A stretch of 64,000 bases of DNA from Bombyx mori. Its lineage: Eukaryota; Arthropoda; Insecta; Lepidoptera; Bombycidae. The notes beneath the pieces are model-generated. The model did not search any database and had not been told where the DNA came from. It saw only the letters and a list, made by a program, of their open reading frames with translations. The stretch spans positions 6,192,142 to 6,256,141 of the forward strand of contig NC_085111.1 in NCBI RefSeq assembly GCF_030269925.1, given 5' to 3'. Both the position numbers and the translations under genes were made by a program. Shown piece by piece: positions 44,636 through 57,600 of the stretch (position 1 is the stretch's first letter; every line of letters begins with the position of its first letter).

Positions 44636-45918
44636 CCGGTAAAATGGGGCGATTAGGGATTGAAAGGCGAATCGGGAAAAAACCGGGAAAATCTTTCGAC
44701 GCTCAATATAAGTTTTATATTCGTTGCAAAATCTTCAATTTTTTTGTAGTTTAATAGTAGAATGTTGAAAGTTCACAAAACAACTCTGAATATGCATGAT
44801 AATAGCTGCTAACTTATAAAAAATCGCGTTTCAAATTAACTTCCTGTGGTGGTAATTATTTTAGTGCTAGAAACTTTGCTCTCTTTTATTTATTTGATAA
44901 TAATAGAAGACGACTATGATTTATAAACGTTATTTAGTGTTTGAACCAGCATATATATTAAAGGTAAGTCTCAGTTGTTATTGGTTTTAATGTATTTGAT
45001 TAAATAAAAATACATGTAAAAATCTGTTGTTTTTGGGGATATTGGGGACGTCTTAGGTACAAATAACAACGAAAAAGGGGTCAATTGGGATGAGAATACG
45101 TGAAATGGAAACGACCTAAGTATAAATAGGTACAGGTTTGTAGGGTTGTCTATGTAGTTATAACAATATTTTTTAAATTTGTTGGTAAAATCTGGTTTAT
45201 CGAAGCGAAATTGGGAATAAGTCTTTAGTTGAAATAGATAAGCAATCTAATATCAGTAAGTCGATTTTGCAGAGACATGTAACAAGATCAATGAAATCTC
45301 AAGGTGGACAAAAATGTCTAAGTAATAAATACATAATAAAATATTTAATATTTGTTCAGAGTGGGGGTATTCATCTGATTAATCCATGGAATAACCGACA
45401 CACCTAATATCTTAACCCAGATAGAAATATCAGCCCCTAAGTACTTACCAAGAACGGAGAAATATGAACCGTTTCTAAGAAAGCCCACTATATATGTGTA
45501 AATATATATACATATATATATATTTTGTTGTTACTGCACTGTCGATTGCACCTACAATTGAGGTGATGTCTGCCATGTACTTTTGTCAGTTTTTCAATTT
45601 TTTTTATTGACGATCACTTTGTTGGTGCAACTAAATAAATAAATAAATTAAAACTATATATAAAAATAAAAGTAGTGCCAACCCTAGCAAATTTCTCATT
45701 TCGTCCCAATTAACCGCATATTTTGGGTAAATAGGGATTACACCTATTTTTGCATTTTTTGCTTAAACTGGAATACTAGTTGCATAATTTTAAATTAGAC
45801 AACAAAGATGCCCCCAAGACTCAATCATTTTGATCCTGATGTAGCATTATATACATCAACAACTACCTTAAAATTGCTCATAAAGTTGGAATTTGTCCCT
45901 AATCGCCCCATGTTACGG
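44636..45918 (+). mobile_element. Pogo-like DNA transposon, copy 2
   Basis: The end CCGGTAAAATGGGGCGATTA at 44636 is mirrored at 45918 (CCCCATGTTACGG), with TA on both sides (44634-44635, 45919-45920). It is collinear with copy 1 at 22783-23965 in reverse orientation. The two differ by an interior segment of about 95 bases present only here (about 45745-45840) and an 18-base stretch near 45420. The frame at about 45200-45320 reads SLVEIDKQ and ISKSILQRH, then GGQKCLS, an HTH relic without a catalytic domain. Confidence 0.78.
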
Positions 45919-46049
45919 TAATTAAAACTTTTTTAGATGACAACAACAGTGTTGATGTTTCGTTATGTAAGTATAGTCTATGAATGGATATGCAAAGGAA
46001 TCGAAGTTCCTGTATAAATTATTTTTTAATAAAACTCTTTTTATTTGGG

Positions 46050-46400
46050 ATGGAGGAATTGGTGATGACCCAGAAAGCTGTGCAGCTTCATCAGGACAGC
46101 TGGGCGAGCGTAGGCTCAGCCAACAGGGTGGAATTTGCTAACAGCTGTCCGAGCGCCTCTTTAGAAGACCAAACAGCCCAAGGGCAGCTGTTTTTCCTAT
46201 GTATCTACTTACCAGTTCGGAATTGTGACCCGCTCAAAAACTTAAGGGGCTGATGCCATGAGCGATATGTACGGTTACTGGGGGACCTATGACTGAACTT
46301 AGTGTTAAAGCCAAGAGGTCTAAAACAGACCCACTAACATCCGTAAGAATTTTATTAGGGCGTCGCCGGGACTGGTTCTTCAATGAACTAATACGCCGCT
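46050..46400 (-). repeat. Jockey-related LINE 3' end, subfamily 2, strongly diverged
   Basis: It has the same order of blocks as 37880-38275: TCAGGACAGCTGGGCGAG, GGAATTTGCTAACAGCTG, GTGACCCGCTCAAAAAC, GTACGGTTACTGGGGGACC. The many changes indicate an older insertion. Confidence 0.6.
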
Positions 46401-46526
46401 CCTAGGTAGCGCTTCACCAAGGATTTCAATTATTTCTGAATGAGTTTCAAATCCAAATCGTCTTGACTATCAACAACCCTCACGCACTACGGATGTAATA
46501 AAGGTCGAGGCCACAGGCGCTTGTGG

Positions 46527-46637
46527 TAGGCAGCGGCTTGGCTCTGCCCCTGGCATTGCTGAAGTCCACGGGCGACAGTAACCACTCACCATCAGGTGGG
46601 CCATATGCTCGTCTGCCTACAAGGGCAATAAAAAAAT
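46527..46637 (+). repeat. Second SINE-like family, short copy
   Basis: GTAGGCAGCGGCTTGGCTCT to GCTCGTCTGCCTAC and AGGGCAATAAAAAA. This is the best preserved of the three copies and defines the family with 49719-49845 and 4693-4889. Confidence 0.7.
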
Positions 46638-46644
46638 GAAATTG

Positions 46645-46899
46645 TTTTTTTTTTATTGCTTAGATGGGTGGACGAGCTCACAGCCCACCTGGTGTTAAGT
46701 GGTTACTGGAGCCCATAGACATTCACAACGTAAACGCGCCACCCATCTTGAGATATAAGTTCTAAGCTCTCAAGTATAGTTACAACGGCTGCCCCACCCT
46801 TCAAACCGAAACGCATTACAGCATTTACAGCTTCACGGAAGAAATAGGCAGGGTGGTGGTACCCATCCGCGCGGACTCACAAGAGGTCCTACCACCAGT
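46645..46899 (-). repeat. Bm1-type SINE, 5' truncated, with a small internal duplication
   Basis: Standard - strand Bm1 without head, with the T run at 46645-46653. ACAGCATTTACAGC at about 46817-46830 is an extra 10-base partial repeat not seen in the other copies. Confidence 0.88.
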
Positions 46900-49718
46900 T
46901 TCGAGTTCGACTACCCAATAGACACAACCCACTGAGTTTCTCACCGAATCTTTTAAATACCTTTGCGAGTAGTTACACCTTGTGATAATTGAGTTACCGG
47001 GTCCAAAGGTAGCATTGTGTTTACTGGCATACGGGTATTATTTGGTGCGAAAACCGAGCGTCTGATCATTTATTTAACTGTATCCGTATATTTACAGTAC
47101 GGATAAATTTATACAACGTGTATAAAAAAATTGCAAAATGTAGACTTTTATGGTGATGTTTTAATAAATTCATACATAATTTTTTTCACAAATTACAGAA
47201 TAGAAAAAAAAACATGTTTAAATACAAAATATAACTTTCTTAAAACATTACTTATGCGCTATAGCTTCGTTTGGTTAAAATGATTTAACTTTCCTAGGTA
47301 AAGGCTGGCTAAAATGGCATTAAAATTATTTCATCACATTTATTCTTTAAAATAATAAGTTAAAATTATTTAAAAAGAATAAAGATCCTGGTGTTTTTTA
47401 TTATAAACACAAAATTAATGTACTCTCCTATTTCAAAATGTAAACTATATTATATTTATACATAATATTAGTCTCTCAGAAACTGCAATAGGAGTATTTT
47501 TTTATTTATGGCAATACATGCTTCTAATGAAACAGGATTTTCTTGAAGTGTTTTAAACACTAAAGTAAATACAATTAAAAAAACCTTTTTGTGACGACAG
47601 TCTCAAAATTCATTGTAAAATAACGTAGCAATTTTAGTGAAGCCATTTCTTTAAGACACCCGCATCTTAATGGTAGCCCGGTCATGACGTCATAGAACAC
47701 TATGAACATTTCTTGTCATTTGGCTATAACCCCAAATATACAGACATAATATATTCCACTTTATTTTGGATGAAACTACTATTTAATAAATAAAAACGTT
47801 GAGCAAAAATATTTCGAATGAATAAATGTATGGTTTTAACGTTTATGTGCAAAATGGTTGCTGTACTATTATCATTATCCTTCAAGCCATCGTATCAAAG
47901 CAAACAGATGACTTTTAATAAATGGGAATGGCCTATGACCATTTAAAAAATAAGACACATAATATTAGGAATATTAAAATATGTATTCAATATTTTTCGT
48001 ATGGCAACACGCGCAATAAACTAGGTAACTGTTACATTATAACTGACACGCTATAATTACAAACTATATTTACGAAACTAAATATACAAAAACATTACAA
48101 CATTACATACAAGGGAATGTGTTTGGTAGCAATTAATATTAGTGAAATATAATACAGGCTTCTTAGATATTTTATTATTTTTTGTAACAAATATACAATG
48201 TCGCCTGCTGGGGTAAGCGACTACTACAAATATTCTGAACACTTAAGAAACTGTATAAAAAATATCCAGTAAATAGGTATTAAATTATTCACAAAATTAT
48301 TATTTACAGTTTATAAAAGATCATTTTAAAGTTTACATATTTTGATCATTATCATTTAATAAAATGGGTAATTTATTTTAGGAACACTGAACAAAATTGA
48401 AATTGAGTTAAAATATAAATACTAATACTATAAATACCTATTACTTATAAAATTTTAAAAATATTACTAGACCGATATTAAATAGAAAGCATATAAAGGG
48501 ACAGTGTTTACTGTTTTTTTTTCCGATTTTTTTCATGGGTTTTCAGATTTGTAGGACATTAACTTGCCCTGCCGGCTACATTGTATATTGTTACTTTTTT
48601 TAGTGTAGATTTAGAATTTGATTTAACAATTAACAATCTTAATTCAGCTATGACGTTATACAAAACAATTTTATTTGCCTTTATGCAGATGTTCTCTTCA
48701 GAATAATATACATTTTCAATTTATGAGCGAGACTTGATTCCAATAAATTTTAATATCTTTGGTCCGAATTGTGTGATTCCAATATTTGTAATATAGTTAG
48801 TTACTATTAAAACGAGATTTACGAATTACGAAATTCACACACTAGTTTAAAAAAAAATGTAAAAACAAACCAAATACAGGTGGTTAGTTAAAGAAACGTC
48901 GAGAAATTCATTTCACACGATACGATACAAAATTGTGACTTAAATCTTGTTTCGACCCGCGAAAAACATTTTAATTTAATTAAAAATCTAGAGTGCAAGG
49001 GAACCGCTACCGAATGATATTAACATAGTTGAACTGTATAGAATTCATTTACTTTACTAAGCTTTATATTTGTGACGGCCATAATATAAAACTTCTGATA
49101 TCCTATTAAGAATTAAAACTTTATTATTTAATTTTATTGATAAGCCGCAATACACAGCGCACAAAATTTGTCCTTCAAATGTCATTCACTCATTTAACGG
49201 GGCGGCTGAAGGATGTTTCATGCGCTTTACATTGCCTCATCGCATTTTAAATATACTAACCGCGCAGTTAAAACCTGGAGCAGTTCCCTCAACTGAAAAT
49301 ATTCAGATTGGCTAGTTTTATTTAATCCCCCATATCAAAACAACAAAGATGGCGATTTGAAATGAGTAGTGAAATGATTATACAATGAAAACCAGTCCCG
49401 CTAGACTACCGAAATCTAGAAAGCATGCACCAACGGTCTAAGACACAGCAATACCAAGCTACACGAACAAACTATACAAGAAACACTGGTCCGACAAGAG
49501 TTCACAGCTGAATATATTATACTATACCTCTATATCTCCAAACTACAGATCACATATTTATTTTTGGCAAATCACTATTAATTTGAACTGTACAATAAAT
49601 TATGTTCTATGTTTCAATTCAATTTTTGAAGAAAATGTTGCCAATTTTAAAATTTCAAATGTTTAATCCGGATCAAATTTATCAAAATGGATTGCTTGTT
49701 CATAATGTAATTACAATT
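46900..49718. other. AT-rich stretch without recognised genes
   Basis: A short LINE-like scrap (CACAACCCACTGAGTTTCTC) is at about 46924-46950. The rest has no coding sign. Part of it may be the distant 3' untranslated region of the ASAP gene, which reads leftwards, but no boundary can be set from sequence alone. Confidence 0.4.
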
Positions 49719-49845
49719 GTTTTTTTTTTATTGCCTTTGTAGGCAGGCGAGCATACGGCCCACCTGATGGTGAGTGGTTACCGTCGCCCATGGACTTCAG
49801 CAATGCCAGGGGCAGAGCCAAGCCGCTGCCTACCGCTTAATACTC
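49719..49845 (-). repeat. Second SINE-like family, - strand copy
   Basis: T run, then TTGCCTTTGTAGGCAGGCGA, GGCCCACCTGATGGTGAGTG, CCAGGGGCAGAGCCAAGCCG. Same family as 46527-46637, with high similarity. Confidence 0.72.
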
Positions 49846-51606
49846 TCCACAAGCCTCGTTTGAAGAAGGACATGTCATTTAGAAGATGAATATGCAACAA
49901 TAAGTCTTTTTAAATTAAATTGAAACATGACATCATAAGCGTTATTCGCCTGCGACTGAATCAATGGTTCTACCATAACCATAAGTATACATAACTACGT
50001 CGCTTCTTTCTTTTACTAAATCGTATTGATTCAATCATAACACTTTCTACATATTAAACTTTTAATTTTAATACTTTAAATGCTCAACCGTTAATTTAAA
50101 AAAAATATTCAAAAACGCATACCGTATACCGTAAACAAAAATGTTCTCTTGAGGGCTTTTTTATTGCCCTTTTATTTGCTCCTTATGAATTATATTACAA
50201 AGTAGTACAAAAAATTGGTTCGCAAATCTATAGGCTTTACAGCACACGTAAAAAAACAGTTCGTCCTTTATCGATAAGTGATACCTCAAATACATAAAAT
50301 TACTGTATAAAGTTTAAAAAAGAAAAGTATAAAATCCCATTTAGGACGGCCAATGCACAATCTTTTAATGATATTATTGGTGTCATTTTTTTTTTAATAA
50401 TAATGAAATTTCTTTACTGAGATTAAAATAGTACTTTATTTATTATTGACATTGATCGGCAGTCAAGGTATTGACGAATTGTAAATTCTTAGTAAAAAAT
50501 AAATTTTCTTAGCGCCTTTTTCAAAGAGGTCTCAGCTTTAGCTTTGGTCAACTAATTAAGGATTATCAGTTGTCAATTTTTGCTTGCGAATTAAACAGTT
50601 AAGATTTTAACTATTTTATTATATTTTAATGGTGATAGGATGGTAGGTTGTATACAATTACCGTCTATTCTTTTCACGAATCAGTAAACAGTTCCAGTAG
50701 CTACTTAAAATCAATTAAATAAATTAGTTTATATTTATTTTCTAAATTCTACCTTCACATCATGAGTACACATCATGTAGTGTTTTAATTTGCGTAATTA
50801 ATGCCATGTTTTAATTTAACTAAGTCATAAATGGTTAATTTAAAAACAATTTGAAGGGGTTGCAAATACTGATCTTTGACTTAACTTTTGATTGGAATTA
50901 CCTAGTTAAGCCTGCAAAATAAGAATGACGTCAAATTACAAGAGCAAACTTGGATCCGACGCAAGAGCTAAAGCAGAGTTCGCTGACCAGAATTTATGCT
51001 TTACTTGGAAAATCATATGAAATTGTCTCGCCTTTATTATTTCTGACGCTTCAATAAATACTTTATAATTTCCGTTGTCGTGGACAACTGACGAGACACG
51101 AGATATTAAATCGTAAAAATAATTTCGATTATCTTGACGAGTTGCAAAACCGAATAATATCAGTCAGCATTCTAATATATATTTAAAAAAAAATTGATGT
51201 TTTAGTTTATGTTGACATTAGAATCAATTGGAACTGAAAACCAATGCTTAGGCCTTTACGAAAGTTTTATTACAAAGTTCATAGTATTTTATGGACTATT
51301 TAGTAAAATGTTTTTATGGTGTTCATTATTTTTTAGTGATAAGCAGATTAGACATTCAAATACACTTACATTAATAGCAGAATATTAATACAAGGTTACA
51401 TTTAGACGAACGTAATTTTCGTACGTTTGTGTTACAGAGCATAGGTGTTGAGTTACTTCAGTCTCCTCACTACCGTGGTTTTCGCTTTGACCGACTTAAA
51501 AAACGGGAGCTTCTCAATTCGAGGCGTATGTTATGTTCGGTGTGTGTGTGTACCACGATCACGCCGCCGAAACTGAACTGTTCATTCTCGACGCGTTCAT
51601 CTATCA
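49846..51606 (-). other. Downstream region of the ASAP gene, probably partly 3' UTR
   Basis: Directly follows the ASAP stop codon on the - strand. The first 180 bases (51430-51606) are GC-richer, as in a transcribed region; the rest is AT-rich. No gene or repeat was recognised. Confidence 0.4.
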
Positions 51607-54600
51607 CTAGTCGGGTAGCATGTGAACGAAAGAGACGGGGAACATCCCTCGCCTGCTCGTGCCCTCGACTTGACCTTCCATCCAGTTGTCGTCCTCGGTG
51701 CGTTCGTTGATGACCACGATCACTTCGCCCTCGCGGAACGACAGCTCGTCTTCGTTGTCCGCCGAACAATCGTACAGAGCCCGACACCGTCTGACGCCGC
51801 CCATCTGCCATTCAAATTCAAAATTAATCAGTCATTTTATCGTCACAAATGTTTTGTTAATATCTATTTTGTAGGGGGTTCGTTTGATTTTTTTTTTTTT
51901 GAAGTGAAACTTCTTTAGGCGCGTTGAGAGTAATATTTAACGCGCGACAGATTCGTTACGGCTAGAGAGAAAAGATACAATTTAGGAAGAGTGAGAATGA
52001 GAAAATAAACAGGGCGTCTCGCGAACCACTCGACTATGAACAGAGGGAAAAGACAAAGCGAGCTAGGGCGTTTTTTCCTATACACAACATTCCTATTACA
52101 AGAGAAATTTCATACTACAGACCGCCAAAAGAAGTTTCACTTCTTTCACCTGCACCAAGTCGCCAGCGCACCAATTTTTTTCTTATCTTTAAATCTCGAC
52201 TTCAACGTTATATTTTAGTAGAAATCGATCTGTATTTTTGTCAATATACTTAATGGCATGTAGTGGCCTTATGGAGTTTCTCCTACCATAGTGATAGAGG
52301 CAGACGGCGATCTGGAGTGCACGCTGGACGTGTCGGAGACGTCGAGCGACCGACTGTCGCTGCGCCTGGATCGGTCCCTGGACCGCGAGCTGTCGCACGA
52401 CATGGCCGAATGCAACCGACTCTCGTCCAAGCACGAATCCGTTATATCGCACAACTCTAATGACGAGTCTTGACTAGAACATTCCTGAAAGGCAACGTAT
52501 TATTTTAAAAATTAGTAATAATAATTATCCCCAGTAATTTATTATAATTTATTGGAGTTTCATCAGTCAACTAATCACAATTTTTTTTTATCGAAATTTA
52601 TATTGAGGCATTTGAAGAGTTCCAAATTAACTAAAAGCAAATAGGATTGATATATAATCGAAAATGTTTCATAAGAATTTTAATATTAAAAGTGACAGAA
52701 TTTTGTATTCTCTGTCTGTGATTTACATAAATATATAACTATTTCGTTTTTTACAGTAACTTTCAATCATGCGTATTAAAAATATTCACACAAACCACAA
52801 CTGTTAGAACAAAAACGATCAAGACTGAATATTTTTGAATATTTTTTTTACAATTCATTTTACAAGTCACGTTTTATTTGTGTTTTCAATTCGTTTTGAT
52901 TGATAGTATTTGCAGTATTTCACTTATCAAAGCTTCTAAATGGGGATATAATTATTTGTCACGGGGATAAAGTTGTTATTTAAAAATGCCTCTGTATTAA
53001 ATTCCCATCATCAATAGGAAATAATAACGCTAATAAGTACACTACAAGCATCATAAGATTGCTAGAAAGAGTAGATATGACAAAAGAGTCATTGAGGCGA
53101 TGCGGCAGCATTATTAGGCAAGAGCTTTATGCTTGGATTAAAAAAAATGTTACATCACTTAAATGTTTCTAACCGGTTCATAAATTATTGTTGATATAAA
53201 ATAAAATAATGCCTGTAATGAAATCAAAAATCCGTTTCGGGGTGACCAGTATCATCAGAACTTAGTAGATAGATAGATAAAACTCTTTTTTATTGTTATT
53301 TTTTAAGTGATTTTTTCATGTAATAATTACTATACTATAATTACAGGTCCAAAGGTTATAAGAACACCATATATACAATAATTGAATCAAAATCCGTGAC
53401 TGCAATAGGATATTGCCGGCCAATTCTAGAAGCTCCAGATAAAAAAAAAACTATAAGCCAGAAAATGCGATAGGATTATGGAAAAATACACAAATTTATT
53501 TCACAGTGCAGTACCGTATTCAAGTTAAATTATTATAGGACATTATACAAGTGCTATTCTTTGAAAAAAAATACAGTATTAATAAGGGGCGTAAAACAAA
53601 CAAGGGTAAGCTTTTTAAATACACTAATTTCTCATTTCTGTTAATCTTTACCCTTTTGAGTTTCGCTTTCGCAGCCATTTCCAGGTGTAATCTATTTTTC
53701 TTCTGAAGCAAAAACAAACATAAACTCGTACTTCTTCTTTATATATATAATGTGTCGTTACTATTATCGATCTAACAATTCATACCGATACATTTATTTA
53801 CAGTCTCCGATTGAGATTTACTATAAATAGGCATTCGTACACAAAGATCGGTGTACTCTTAACACGAATTTAAAAATGGGCTTTTAATATGGAATATTAA
53901 TTAAATTAAAGTAATCCGATTACTGTTTTTTTTGCGTAATATCCATGACACTCATTATATGTAAAACGAATACTAATCTATTAATATTGTGGCCACATCT
54001 ATGGCAATTTTTTTAAGTTGCAACACTTCGCAGTTCCTTTTTCTTTTTTCAAATATTTCGATGACTATTCGTTGTGAATTAATTTAATATAATTTAGATG
54101 TTGTCAGAGTATGTATTTGAGTCACGTCATACCTTCCTGGGAGGTGGCGTCGGTTCGTCGCGGTGAAACGCGCCGTTGTGCAGCGAGGAGACGGTCGGCG
54201 GCGGGGTGGGGGGAGGCTGCTGGGGACGATGCTTCACACCCGAAGCTGTGCTGATAACTGAAATTAAATGTTTTACTTCAGTTATATGTACATGTTTAGA
54301 ACTAGTTGGGCTATAATAGCACAGTTATGACTTATGTAAATAGGTTTCTCTTGTTGGATCCTCCGACCCTCAGTGCTTTTGGGCTCTTCACGCGTCGGTC
54401 ACCGTCCTCGTCGAACTGATTCGGTACTTCGACGAGTGAACTAAACTTATAGAGACAAAGCCCACTGAGCTAAGTGGGTTTTTTACTGGTAGTAGGACGT
54501 TTTGTGAGTCCGCACAGGTAGGTACCATCACCCCGCTCATTTCTGCCGCGAAGTAGTAATGCGTTTCCGTTTGACAGGGCAGGGCAGCCGTTGTACTGTT

Positions 54601-57600
54601 AAAAGTGAGATCTTACAACTCAGGTCTCAAAGTGGGTGGCGGCATTTACTTTGTAGGTGTCTCTGGGCTCCGGTAACCACTTAACATCAGATGGACCGTG
54701 GGTTCGTCCACCCAATAAAGCAATAAAAATAAATAAAAAAGGAGTCGCGATTCCGCGGTAGATTTTGCGAAGCACTGCATTTACTAGGGCTAGTGTTAGT
54801 AAACTCTCTCAGGTTGAGCTTGTGAGCTCACCTGCGAGTCCGTCAGTAGTTCCTCAGTCCATCAGGTAGGAAAAAATAAGTAAGTCAGTTCTGAATTAAT
54901 TTGCATACTTTAGTTGGTTAAGTGTTTCCCGTACCGTGAAGTGAACGTGTGGTGTCGGCGGAGGGCGAGGGAGTAGAGCGGGGGTGCGGCGGGGGGTGGG
55001 ACAGCGCCACGGCGGGGGGCAGGGGCGCCGCTCGCTTCTTTAAGCTGCCTATGTTATCTGAAATCAACATTCAACAACATACAATCACCGTGAGTGCTGA
55101 CCACTATAAATTCTCGCTGAATGCTATGAAATAAAATGCTGTTTCTTCTTATAATTAATAAAAATAGGTTAATAGAAAGAAACAGAACGATAGCAATCAA
55201 CCTGGGTTTACGATACTACAAAAAAGGTGAGCTAATATCAGCCCCTAGTGAAAGTATTGTGAAAATCGATTTAAATTAGTTATATTACATTATTATTTCA
55301 ATTAGTTATGAGACTTCTTAGGAAAACGATGATTTAACATACGGGTGCTGGATTCAGCGCATTACTGACAGAGGAATTTATATATAATATAATAAATCGT
55401 CGTGGCCTAAAGGATAAGACGTCCGGTGCACTTGTCTCTAGCGATGCACCGGTGTTCGAATTCCGCAGGCGGGTACCAATTTTTTAAATGAAATACGTAC
55501 TTAACAAATGTTCACGATTGACTTCCACGGTGAAGGAAAAACATCGTGAAATAAAAATCAAACCCGCCATATTACAATTTGCGTAATTACTGGTGGTAGG
55601 ACATCTTGTGAGTCCGCACGGGTAGGAACCACCACCACCCCGCCTATATCTGCCGTGAAGCAGTAATGCGTTTCGGTTTGAAGGGTGGGGCAGCCGTCGT
55701 GACTATATTGAGACCTTAGAACCAATATCTCAAGGTGAGTGGCGGCATTTACATTGTAGATGTCTATGGGCTTCAGTAACCACTTAACACAAGGTGGGCT
55801 GTTAGCTCCTCAACACATGTCAGCAATAAAAAAATTAAAAAAATACGAATGCCAATGCACATTTCGCCTCCATTCTCCATATTCTCCTTGCCTCGCCATA
55901 TTTGATAAGAACGGGATTTTCGTTCAATCATAGAGAATTTATCATCATTTCATTTAATTTATCCACTTCGATTAATCTTCAAAAAGCGCACACAGCATAT
56001 ATCGGTTTGACAATAACAATTAGTTAATTTTTATTATTTATTTATTTATTAAAATCGATCACGCCCGTTAACTGGTCCCGAGCTAAGTTCGTAAAGAACT
56101 TGTGTTACAGGTACCAGATAACGGAAATGAATGTAAATTTTTTATTATACACATACATATATTTAATATACATCCACAACCCTGGAACAGACATTTTATA
56201 TTTATCATACAAATATCTTTCCTTGACGGGATTCGAACCCGCGACCTCCTTGTGTAGTGACCATGTCACTTACCACTACACCAGACGGCCGTTTAATTAT
56301 AAAGAAGTTGAATTATTGTTTACTGGTGAACCTTAGACCTTAGAACTTATATCTCAAGGTGAGTGGCGCATTTAAGTTGTAGATGTCTATGTGCTCCAGC
56401 AACCACACCAGGTGGGCTGTGAGCTCGTCCACACATGTAAGCCATTAAAAGAAAAATATGAACAAAGCCTCCATTCTTCGCATTCTCTCTGGCTCGCCAA
56501 TTTTGACTTATTGCATTTTACTCACAGACGTTAGGTTTCCTTGGCAGCGTAGTTGGCGTCGGGGGGGCGTGGTGTAACGAATCGCAGGTCGACGAGCGGG
56601 ACCGCAGCACGGGGGAGTCGCCGCCGGCGCTGCCCGCGGGCGCCGCGCCCGGACCCACCGACCCACCCGCGTACGACGGTGGCCGGGAACGGGGACACTT
56701 CTTCTCCGGAGTAACGCTACCGTTTTGCTGAACAAATATAAAAATGAACATCGCATGTTATGTGGAATTAGGATCGTGGCACATAAAATAAAATTGTGGT
56801 ATGACATAAAGGGATGTGTAATAACGATCTATCCAAAATGTGTATCCGATTTTGTGCTTGAAATGTCAAGAGGATAGTCATTGATATTGACGCCCTGTAG
56901 AGGCTGTCGAGCGAGTCATTCAGTTAGCACGGAATAAATGAGAAAATATAAAAAAAAAAAAAGAAACCATTCGAAATATACAGGGTGATACTTTTTGTTT
57001 TTATTGATATCGATTTAATCAATGCTTTTACTATTCACACGTTTCATCTTTATATATTTAAGCAAACTGTCTTGTAAAGGGTAAGTTATTTATTAGTTAA
57101 CGACACTCACTCTTTCGTCGATAACAGTGTCGTCATCCGAGAAGTCAGTTGAGCCGTCGTCGTGCGATAAGTTCCAGTCTATATTTATGTTCTCGAATAT
57201 GTTTTTATCTCTCTTATCCACACTCTCCAACTGTAACAATAATATTTATATATATATTAATACTTTATTACTGATTTTTTTTTAAAACCTTAACATTTTG
57301 TTAGTAATAATTACTTATAATCTATGTTAGCAACTTAAAAAATCTACCACATAACTATCATTATATACATTTTATACAATTAAATTTTTTAAATTTTTTT
57401 TCTCCTTCCAAGTGCCTACTGCAAAGGCTATTGATCAGCAGTCCCTCCATCTTGCTCGATATGATTCTCAAAATTATTCAAAAAATATTACATATTTAGT
57501 TTTTAAGTTTCGTACAAAATTAACACTGAGGTTTTTTATCATTTCCTTATTTACATCTGATAAAGTTTTCCTGTCTTTTACCTATAATTGGTATTTAATC

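Noticed and set aside
22783..45918. A 23-kb composite transposon bounded by the two inverted pogo-like copies, carrying the LRR and dehydrogenase genes
   Set aside because: Each copy has its own pair of TA duplications and complete ends, so they are independent insertions.
54949..55134. Gly-rich + strand open frame
   Set aside because: It is the shadow of the proline-rich ASAP exon at 54935-55057 on the - strand.
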